A program made the position numbers and the translations under genes. This document shows, piece by piece, positions 55,530 to 62,198 of a DNA stretch of 64,000 nucleotides. Position 1 is the first letter of the stretch; every line of letters begins with the position of its first letter. Source of the stretch: Halomonas ventosae (GTDB taxonomy: Bacteria; Pseudomonadota; Gammaproteobacteria; Pseudomonadales; Halomonadaceae); the NCBI RefSeq assembly GCF_004363555.1, contig NZ_SNZJ01000003.1, forward strand, positions 93,921-157,920, given 5' to 3'. The notes under the pieces are model-generated. The model ran no database searches. It had not been told where the DNA came from and saw only the letters and a list, made by a program, of their open reading frames with translations.

Positions 55530-55617
55530 CACTGGCCTGTCACGCCGCCCGCCCATGCGCTGGCACCGGCGCCTCCCTTTGGCCATAATGTGCCCCTTTT
55601 CTCTCGGGAAATGCTCC

Positions 55618-56550
55618 ATGTGGTTCAAGCACTTGCACCTCTACCGCCTGCACGACGCCCCTGAGCTGGATGCCGCCAGCCTGGAAACCGCCCTCGGCGA
55701 GCAGGCCTTCCGCCCCCTGGGGGGCAGCGAGGCGCGTCGCCTGGGGTGGTCCGCGCCGGCCGGCCGGGCCGGGACGCAGCTGCTGCACGAGTTGCAGGGC
55801 CAGCGCCTGATGACCGCCCTGCGCCAGGAACGCATCCTGCCCGCCTCGGTGGTCCGCGAGGAGGTCGAGGAGCGCAGCGAGGCCATCGAGACCGGCGAGG
55901 GCCGCAAGCTGCGCCGCCAGGAGAAGCTGGCGATCAAGGAACAGGTCTACGAGGAGCTGCTGCCCCGCGCCTTCGTGCGCAGCCAGAAGGTCGACCTGTG
56001 GTGGGACAGCCGCCGGGCGCTGATCGCCGTCAATGCCAGCTCCCGCAAGCGAGCCGAGGAACTCCTCGACCTGCTGCGCGAGACCCTGGGCAGCCTCAAG
56101 GTGACACCGCTGGCCAGCCAGACGCTGCCCATGCGCGCCATGACCACCTGGCTCGGCGACCCGGGCTCGCGGCCGGCCGACCTGGTGCTCGGCGACCAGG
56201 TGGAACTCAAGGCCAAGGGCGACGACGGCGTGCTGCGTGCCCGCCAGGTCGACCTCGACAGCGACGAGATCCAGCAGCTGCTGGAGAGCGGTCGCCAGGC
56301 CAGCAAGCTGGCACTGTCGATCGAGGGCCGGCTAAGCTTCGTGCTGCATGACGACCTGGCGATCAAGTCGCTGCGCTTCGACGACGCCTTGATCGACGAG
56401 GCGTCCCAGGCCGACGATGGCGATGACGCCCTGGTGCGCCTGGAGACCGACTTCATCCTGATGACCCAGGCGCTGGCCGAGAACATCGAGCGCCTGATCG
56501 AGTGGCTGGGGGGCGAGGCCGGCAGCGCCGGTGACGCCCGCAGCGCCTGA
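55618..56550 (+). CDS. rdgC: Recombination-associated protein RdgC
   Basis: Ring-shaped DNA-binding dimer that modulates RecA. 310 residues: MWFKHLHLYRLHD, ALGEQAFRPLGGSEARRLGW, RKLRRQEKLAIKEQVYEELLPRAFVRSQKVDLWWD; quoted in part. ALIAVNASSRKRAEELLDLLRETLGS is family-typical. GGGAA lies seven bases before the ATG. It is likely monocistronic or grouped with the next gene. Confidence 0.95.
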   Translation: MWFKHLHLYRLHDAPELDAASLETALGEQAFRPLGGSEARRLGWSAPAGRAGTQLLHELQGQRLMTALRQERILPASVVREEVEERSEAIETGEGRKLRRQEKLAIKEQVYEELLPRAFVRSQKVDLWWDSRRALIAVNASSRKRAEELLDLLRETLGSLKVTPLASQTLPMRAMTTWLGDPGSRPADLVLGDQVELKAKGDDGVLRARQVDLDSDEIQQLLESGRQASKLALSIEGRLSFVLHDDLAIKSLRFDDALIDEASQADDGDDALVRLETDFILMTQALAENIERLIEWLGGEAGSAGDARSA

Positions 56551-56576
56551 TCGCTTCCGACCACAGCCTGGATCCC

Positions 56577-57743
56577 ATGACCGAGACTCACCACACTCCT
56601 GCATCCGACCCCTGGGCCGAGATCCGCCCCTACCAGGACGACGAGGTGGCCGAGGTCCTCGCGCGCCTGGCCCATGATGCCGAGCTGCTCGATGCCCTCA
56701 CCCGCTATCGGCTGCCGCGGCTCAGCCGCCTCATGCCGCGCCTCTCGCGCCTGCTGGCCAGCATCGCCATCCGCCGCGAGGTGCGCGGCGTGACCGGCGT
56801 GAATGACTTCCAGATGCGCATCGCCAGCTACATGCAGCGCATGATCCGCACCTCCACCGACACCTTCGAGGTGGCGGGGCTCGAGTCGCTGGACCCGGAC
56901 AGGGCGTACCTGTTCATCGGCAACCATCGCGACATCTCGCTCGACCCGGCCTTCGTCAACTACGCCCTCTACCTGGCCGGGCGCGACACCGTGCGCATCG
57001 CCATCGGCGACAACCTGCTCAAGAAGCCCTACGTCAACGACCTGATGCGCCTCAACAAGAGCTTCATCGTGCCGCGCAGCGCCCGCGGCAAGCGCGCCAT
57101 GCTGGCCGCCTACCAGAACCTCTCGGCCTACATCCGCCACTCCATCCTGGAGGACAACCACTCCATCTGGATGGCCCAGCGCGAGGGGCGTGCCAAGGAC
57201 GGCATCGACCGCACCGACCCGGCGATCATCAAGATGCTGACCATGGCTCGGCGCGGTCGGGAGCGCCAGGCGAGCATCGGCGAGGCCATCGCCGAGCTGC
57301 GCCTGGTGCCGGTCTCGATCAGCTACGAGTACGACCCCTGCGACCTGCAGAAGGCCAGGGAGCTTCACGCCATGCAGACCAGCGGCAACTACGAGAAGGG
57401 CGAGTTCGAGGACATCAGCTCCATCGTCGCCGGCATCACCGGCCACAAGGGACGGGTGCAACTCACCTTCGGGACCCCGCTCGCGGCGGACTTCGATGAC
57501 CCCGAGGCCGCAGCCGCCGAGATCGACCGCCAGGTACTCGCCGGTTACCACCTCTTCCCCAGCCACTTCCTGGCCCTGGAAGCCCTGGGCGAGGCCCCCG
57601 ACCTGCTCGACCTGAGCGAGGTCAGCGACGCCGACCGCGCCCGCTTCCAGGCTCGCCTGCAGACGGTGCCCGACGACCTTCGCGAGTTCTGGCTGGCCCA
57701 GTACGCCAACCCGGTGCTCCACAAGGCGGGACGCTGCCGTTGA
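56577..57743 (+). CDS. PlsC-type glycerolipid acyltransferase
   Basis: 388 residues. The acyltransferase motif FIGNHRDISLDPAFVNYAL (N-H-x4-D) and the block SIWMAQREGRAKDGIDRTDPAII (the ExRE-like site) place it in the PlsC/LPLAT superfamily. It is much longer than PlsC (~245), with an extra ~110-residue N-terminal helical region. Its precise acceptor is unknown. It follows rdgC by 26 bases and precedes the cation transporter by ten. Confidence 0.85.
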   Translation: MTETHHTPASDPWAEIRPYQDDEVAEVLARLAHDAELLDALTRYRLPRLSRLMPRLSRLLASIAIRREVRGVTGVNDFQMRIASYMQRMIRTSTDTFEVAGLESLDPDRAYLFIGNHRDISLDPAFVNYALYLAGRDTVRIAIGDNLLKKPYVNDLMRLNKSFIVPRSARGKRAMLAAYQNLSAYIRHSILEDNHSIWMAQREGRAKDGIDRTDPAIIKMLTMARRGRERQASIGEAIAELRLVPVSISYEYDPCDLQKARELHAMQTSGNYEKGEFEDISSIVAGITGHKGRVQLTFGTPLAADFDDPEAAAAEIDRQVLAGYHLFPSHFLALEALGEAPDLLDLSEVSDADRARFQARLQTVPDDLREFWLAQYANPVLHKAGRCR

Positions 57744-57753
57744 GGGCCGAGGC

Positions 57754-58962
57754 ATGAGCCACGAGAAGCCCGACATGAACGCCCAGGCGACCCACTCGCA
57801 GGGGCCGGCCAAGGATCGCGCCACCCAGACCCGCGAGGCCCACAAGGTCACGCTGGTCGGCGCCGTCATCGATTTCGTGGTCGGCGTGGCCAAGATGGTC
57901 GCCGGCTTCGCCGTCGGCTCGGCGGCCCTGGTGGCCGACGGCATCCACTCCTTCTCGGACATCCTGACGGACCTCTTCGTCGTCGCCGCCACCCACTTCG
58001 GCCGCCAGGAGCCCGACAGCAACCACCCCTATGGCCACGGCCGCATCGAGACCCTGGCCACCCTGTGGCTGGGCAGCGTGCTGATCTTCGTCGCCGGGGG
58101 CATCGCCTGGGCGAGCATCACCCGTCTGCTGGGCGGGGAGCCGGTGCCCGCCCCGGGGCCCTGGGCGATCGGCATCGCCGTGGCGGCCCTGCTCGCCAAG
58201 GAGTGGATCTTCCGCTATACCCTGCGCGTGGCCAGGCGGGTCGCTTCGCGGCTGCTCGAGGCCAACGCCTGGCACTCGCGCTCCGATGCCCTCTCCACGG
58301 TGGTGGTGCTGGTGGGCCTGGTGGCGGCCCAGTTCGGTGCCGGCTGGATGGATGCCGTGGCCGCCATCGTGGTGGGTATCATGGTCGGCCAGGTTGGCGG
58401 TCGCCTGCTGTGGGAGTCCAGCCAGGAACTCATCGACACGGCGCTGCCGATCGCCCAGCGCGACCGCATGCGGGAGATCGCCGAGCGCGTTCCCCATGTC
58501 AACGGGGTGCACGACCTGCGGACCCGCAAGCTGGGCAGCGACGTGATCCTCGACCTGCACATCGTGGTGCCACCGCGGGTCACCGTGTCCGAGGCCCACG
58601 AGATCGGCAACGAGGTGAGCCGGCGCCTTCGCGAGGCCTTCCCGGAGCTCGCCGACGTCACCTTCCACATCGACCCCGAGGACGATTCGGGCGAACTGGA
58701 GCACAGCCTGCGTCCCGGCCTGCCCCTGCGCAGCGACGTGGTGGAGCTCCTCGATGGCGTGTGGCACGGGCTGCCGATCTGGCACGCCCGGGTCGCGCTG
58801 GACCTTCATTACCTGGACAACCAGGTGGACGTCTCCCTCTACGTCAAGGCGCTCCCCGACGGCCAGAGCCTCGAGGGGGCGGCCGGTGAACTGCGACGTG
58901 CGGCCCAGGCGCTCGACTGGGTCGGCCGGCTGCGGATCTGGCTGGGCCCCGGCAAGGGCTGA
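57754..58962 (+). CDS. Cation diffusion facilitator transporter
   Basis: 402 residues with six predicted helices and the two metal-site motifs VADGIHSFSDILTD and NAWHSRSDALST (HxxxD). A cytoplasmic zinc-transporter dimerisation domain (~230-310; RVPHVNGVHDLRTRKLGSDVILDLHIVV) follows, quoted in part. About 90 more C-terminal residues resemble a second ferredoxin-like fold. Exports Zn2+, Fe2+ or Mn2+; the ion is not determinable. An alternative ATG lies at 57775. Confidence 0.9.
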   Translation: MSHEKPDMNAQATHSQGPAKDRATQTREAHKVTLVGAVIDFVVGVAKMVAGFAVGSAALVADGIHSFSDILTDLFVVAATHFGRQEPDSNHPYGHGRIETLATLWLGSVLIFVAGGIAWASITRLLGGEPVPAPGPWAIGIAVAALLAKEWIFRYTLRVARRVASRLLEANAWHSRSDALSTVVVLVGLVAAQFGAGWMDAVAAIVVGIMVGQVGGRLLWESSQELIDTALPIAQRDRMREIAERVPHVNGVHDLRTRKLGSDVILDLHIVVPPRVTVSEAHEIGNEVSRRLREAFPELADVTFHIDPEDDSGELEHSLRPGLPLRSDVVELLDGVWHGLPIWHARVALDLHYLDNQVDVSLYVKALPDGQSLEGAAGELRRAAQALDWVGRLRIWLGPGKG

Positions 58963-59020
58963 GTCGCCCGACATGATGCCACTCACTCCCCTCGCATTAG
59001 GGGTCTACGCCCCCTAGACT

Positions 59021-59034
59021 TGAGCAAATGCTCA
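59021..59034. promoter_or_regulatory. Palindrome TGAGCA-AA-TGCTCA at the lapG start
   Basis: A perfect inverted repeat with 6-bp arms around two bases. It covers the first possible lapG start codon (ATG at 59028). The form TGAGCAnnTGCTCA is common for TetR-family operators. Confidence 0.5.
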
Positions 59035-59765
59035 TTCAGGCCCGCTGCATGCCGCCGCCTTCGCCCCGGACACTCGATTCGCCCGGGCGCCGCCGTTTCC
59101 TGGCGGGGCTCGGTGGCCTGTCGCTGGCCATCGGCCTGGGGCTGCGCCCCTCCCCGGGCGAGGCCAATCTCTCGCCCGAGCGCCTGCGTCGCAGCATGCA
59201 GGCCCAATATGGCGCGCACGGGCTGGAGAGTCTCGAGGCCTGGTTCGCGCTGCTCGACCGGCTGCGTCCTGCCGACCTGCAGACCCGCCTGCGCGAGGTC
59301 AACGCCTTCTTCAACCGGCGGGTCCGCTGGCTCGACGATATCGACATCTGGGGCCAGGAGGACTACTGGGCCACGCCGCTGGAGACCCTGGGCCGCGGCC
59401 AGGGGGACTGCGAGGATTTCTCCATCGCCAAGTACATCACCCTCAAGGAGCTGGGGGTACCGGGCGACGAGTTGCGCATGATCTATGTCCGCGCACGCAT
59501 CGGGCGGAGCGGCATCACCCAGGCGCACATGGTCCTGGGCTACTACGAGACCCCCGCGGCGGACCCGCTGGTGCTCGACAACCTGGTGCCCTCGATCACC
59601 CGCGGCTCGCTGCGCGACGACCTGGACCCGCTGTTCAGCTTCAACAGCAGCGGCCTCTGGGCCGGCGGCTCCACCCGGTCGCGCGCCGACCCGGTGGCCC
59701 GCCTGTCGCGCTGGCGACGCGTGATCGGTCGCATGCAGGAGCAGGGATTCATACAAGGGGGATAA
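59028..59765 (+). CDS. lapG: LapG-type periplasmic cysteine protease
   Basis: Bacterial transglutaminase-like cysteine protease that cuts the N-terminus of LapA adhesins to release biofilm cells. 245 residues. The catalytic triad is visible as GRGQGDCEDFSIAKY (Cys), QAHMVLGYYET (His) and LVLDNL (Asp). The N-terminal GRRRFLAGLGGLSLAIGLGL is an export signal with an RRxFL core resembling Tat. An alternative start at 59049 lies outside the palindrome. It is followed five bases later by lapD. Confidence 0.92.
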   Translation: MLIQARCMPPPSPRTLDSPGRRRFLAGLGGLSLAIGLGLRPSPGEANLSPERLRRSMQAQYGAHGLESLEAWFALLDRLRPADLQTRLREVNAFFNRRVRWLDDIDIWGQEDYWATPLETLGRGQGDCEDFSIAKYITLKELGVPGDELRMIYVRARIGRSGITQAHMVLGYYETPAADPLVLDNLVPSITRGSLRDDLDPLFSFNSSGLWAGGSTRSRADPVARLSRWRRVIGRMQEQGFIQGG

Positions 59766-59769
59766 CAAG

Positions 59770-61686
59770 ATGTCGCTCATCAAGCAGCTCTGGCTGACCA
59801 TCGTGGTACTGCTGCTGCTCGCCTTCGGCGGCAGCCTGTTCATCGGGGTCAGCTCCAGCCGGGCCTACATCGAGCAGGAAGTGCGCATCAAGAATGCCGA
59901 CAACGCCAACGCCCTGGCGCTGACCATGAGCCAGATGCCCAAGGACCCGGTGACCCTGGAGCTGCTGGTGGCCGCCCAGTTCGATACCGGCCACTACCGG
60001 CGCGTGGAGCTGCGCGACCCGCAGGGCGAGATCATCGAGCAGCGCCGCGCCGGCGAGGCGATCGAAGACGTGCCGGCCTGGTTCGTCGACCTGGTGCGCT
60101 TCGAGGTGCCCCCGGGACAGGCCGTGGTACAGGACGGCTGGCGACAGTTCGGCACCCTCACCCTCCAGAGCCAGCACAGCTTCGCCTATCGTTCGCTGTG
60201 GCGCAGCAGCCTGGAGCTGGTCGGCTGGTTCGCCCTGGCCGCCGCCCTCAGCCTGCTGCTGGCCTGGTGGATCGTGCGCACCATCCGACGCCCGCTGCGC
60301 AATGTCGTCGACCAGGCCCTGCACATCGGCGAGCGGCGCTTCACCACCATTCCCGCCCCGCGCACGCGGGAGCTGCGCGAGGTAGTGGAGGCCATGAACC
60401 AGCTCTCCGCCGCCGTCCGCGACATGCTCGGCGAGGAGAGCCAGAAGCTTGACCTGCTGCGCCGGCGGCTGCAGCACGACGGCGTGACCGGCGTGCTCAA
60501 GCGTGAGGCCTTCCTGGCCCAGTTGCAGATCCACCTGGAGAGTCATGATTCCCGGGCCAGCGGCACCCTCGCCCTGGTGCGCCTCGCCCGCCTGGCCGAG
60601 GTCAACGAGCATCTCGGTCATGGCGAGACCGACGCCCTGCTGCTTGCGCTGGCCAGCGGCCTGGACCAGTTCGGCAAGGTCCGTGGCGGCGGGGTCGTGG
60701 GGCGCCTCAACGGCAGCGATTTCGTCCTGCTGCTGCCCGGCGCCCATGACCTGGAGCCGCTGCGGCATGAGCTCGGCAAGCGCCTCGCCGCGCTGAGGGA
60801 GCAGAGCAGGGTGCCCCTCGGGCTGCCCGCGGCCCTGGTCGACTACGCACAAGGCGACCAGCGAAGCGTGCTGCTGGCAAGCCTCGACGGCGCCCTTGCG
60901 GCCGCCGAGACCCGTGGCGACCAGAGCCTGGTCATCGCCGAGGGGCCCCAGCGCCGCAGCCTGTTCACCAGCCATGGCGAGTGGCGCCGAGCCCTTCAGG
61001 AGGCCATGGCCAAGGGCATCTACCTGGCCCACTACCCGGTACTCGATGGCAACGGCGAACTGCTGCACTTCGAGAGCCCCTCGCGGCTGCGCCTTAACAG
61101 CGAGTGGCAGCCCGCCGGGGTCTTCATGCCCTGGGTCTCGCGACTCGAGCTCGACAGCCGGCTCGACCTGGCGGTGATCGACGAGGCCGTGCGAGACATC
61201 ACCCAGCGCGGCAAGCCGCTGGGCATCAACCTCTCGGCCGCCTCGATCCAGGATGCCCGCTTCGTCATGGAGCTCCAGGCACGGCTCAGGGCCCGGCCCG
61301 ACGTCGCCGAGCGGCTCTGGCTGGAGATCCCGGAGTCCCTGGCCATCCACGACCTGGCCAGCTTCCGCAGCCTGTGCCACGCCCTGCAGCCGCTCGGCTG
61401 CCGGATCGGCCTGGAGCATGTCGGCGCCGAATTCACCCGGATCGCCGACCTTCAGGACCTTGGGCTCGGCTACCTCAAGATCGACAGGACGCTGGTCAAG
61501 GGGGTCGACAAGGTCGCTGAGCAGCAGACCATCCTGCGCGGCATGGCCACGCTCTGCCATTCTCTGGGGATACTGGCCATCGGCGAAGGGGTCGAGAACC
61601 GCGAGGAGGCACGAATGCTCTTCGAACTGGGTCTGGACGGCGCCACCGGCCCGGGCATCCGTCAGCACGACAAGCCGATGGGCTGA
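59770..61686 (+). CDS. lapD: LapD-type c-di-GMP receptor (degenerate GGDEF-EAL)
   Basis: 638 residues: TM1 (~8-28), a periplasmic sensor-output domain (~30-150), TM2 (~155-172), HAMP (WWIVRTIRRPLRNVV), then GGDEF and EAL domains with lost catalytic motifs. GGDEF reads LNGSDF in GRLNGSDFVLLLPG, and EAL reads FESP in LLHFESPSRLRL. In LapD, c-di-GMP bound to the EAL-like domain makes the periplasmic domain sequester LapG, protecting LapA. Operonic with lapG. The best evidence is the gene order together with the adhesin 0.5 kb downstream. Confidence 0.93.
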   Translation: MSLIKQLWLTIVVLLLLAFGGSLFIGVSSSRAYIEQEVRIKNADNANALALTMSQMPKDPVTLELLVAAQFDTGHYRRVELRDPQGEIIEQRRAGEAIEDVPAWFVDLVRFEVPPGQAVVQDGWRQFGTLTLQSQHSFAYRSLWRSSLELVGWFALAAALSLLLAWWIVRTIRRPLRNVVDQALHIGERRFTTIPAPRTRELREVVEAMNQLSAAVRDMLGEESQKLDLLRRRLQHDGVTGVLKREAFLAQLQIHLESHDSRASGTLALVRLARLAEVNEHLGHGETDALLLALASGLDQFGKVRGGGVVGRLNGSDFVLLLPGAHDLEPLRHELGKRLAALREQSRVPLGLPAALVDYAQGDQRSVLLASLDGALAAAETRGDQSLVIAEGPQRRSLFTSHGEWRRALQEAMAKGIYLAHYPVLDGNGELLHFESPSRLRLNSEWQPAGVFMPWVSRLELDSRLDLAVIDEAVRDITQRGKPLGINLSAASIQDARFVMELQARLRARPDVAERLWLEIPESLAIHDLASFRSLCHALQPLGCRIGLEHVGAEFTRIADLQDLGLGYLKIDRTLVKGVDKVAEQQTILRGMATLCHSLGILAIGEGVENREEARMLFELGLDGATGPGIRQHDKPMG

Positions 61687-61694
61687 CACGATGC

Positions 61695-61722
61695 GGGCCG
61701 GCCCCCTGGAGAATGCCGGCCC
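61695..61722 (+). terminator. Hairpin after lapD
   Basis: GGGCCGGC / GCCGGCCC (8-bp arms, 12-base loop), nine bases after the lapD stop, with outer ACACG/CGTGT pairing. It lacks a strong T-run. Confidence 0.55.
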
Positions 61723-61736
61723 GTGTCGTCAGGTCA

Positions 61737-61753
61737 CCGGGCGACTTGCCCGG
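61737..61753 (-). terminator. Hairpin after the 112-aa gene
   Basis: CCGGGC-GACTT-GCCCGG directly abuts the stop codon at 61755 of the minus-strand small gene. No T-tract. Confidence 0.4.
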
Positions 61754-61754
61754 T

Positions 61755-62093
61755 CTAGATCACCCCGCTCTCCTCGTCGCTGCCGGACACCAGCTGCAGG
61801 CCATTGAGGCGGCGACGCAGCGACTGGCGCTCCATCACCTTCTCCTGGGCGGCCGGCGGCAGGTCGGTGAAGCTGATCACCCCCTTGTCCATCAGCACCT
61901 CGATCACGTCCTCCAGCACCCGCACGAAGGCCAGGTCCGAGGCCTGGAAGCGTGCCGCGCCGTAGCCCACCTCGCCCTCCATCAGGAAGGCCAGCAGTTC
62001 AGGGGAGTCCGCCGGCAGGTACTCGCTGCACGCCGGCGTCTCCTCGCGACTGACCAGCTCGATGCGTCCTTCACCGTCGCGCTTGATGTACAT
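61755..62093 (-). CDS. Small conserved protein, so-called tryptophan-synthase-beta-like
   Basis: 112 residues: MYIKRDGEGRIELVSREE, LPADSPELLAFLMEGE, DLAFVRVLEDVIEVLMDKGVISFTDLPPAAQEKVMERQSLRRRL and an acidic end; quoted in part. The LEDVIEVLMDKGVI-FTDLPPAAQ pattern matches a short family I recall from Pseudomonas that carries a misleading tryptophan synthase beta label. It has no enzyme motif. AGGAG precedes the ATG. It lies between lapD and the adhesin, convergent to lapD. Confidence 0.72.
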   Translation of the reverse strand: MYIKRDGEGRIELVSREETPACSEYLPADSPELLAFLMEGEVGYGAARFQASDLAFVRVLEDVIEVLMDKGVISFTDLPPAAQEKVMERQSLRRRLNGLQLVSGSDEESGVI

Positions 62094-62152
62094 GGGAGGC
62101 TCCTGAAAAGATCCTGACGGCAGCCTAGGCGGCCGCAGCGTGAGGCAACAAG

Positions 62153-62179
62153 CCAGCGCCCGGCAATGCCAGGCGCTGG
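62153..62179 (-). terminator. Hairpin after the adhesin gene
   Basis: CCAGCGCC / GGCGCTGG (8-bp arms), 20 bases past the adhesin stop, followed on the minus strand by CTTGTTGCC. Confidence 0.55.
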
Positions 62180-62198
62180 GGGCGAGGGAGCGAACGGG

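Noticed and set aside
59749..61689. A long minus-strand frame opposite lapD
   Set aside because: High-GC antisense shadow. LapD on the plus strand has clear domains and codon bias. Similar long antisense frames oppose the BTAD, gyrA and ppsA genes.
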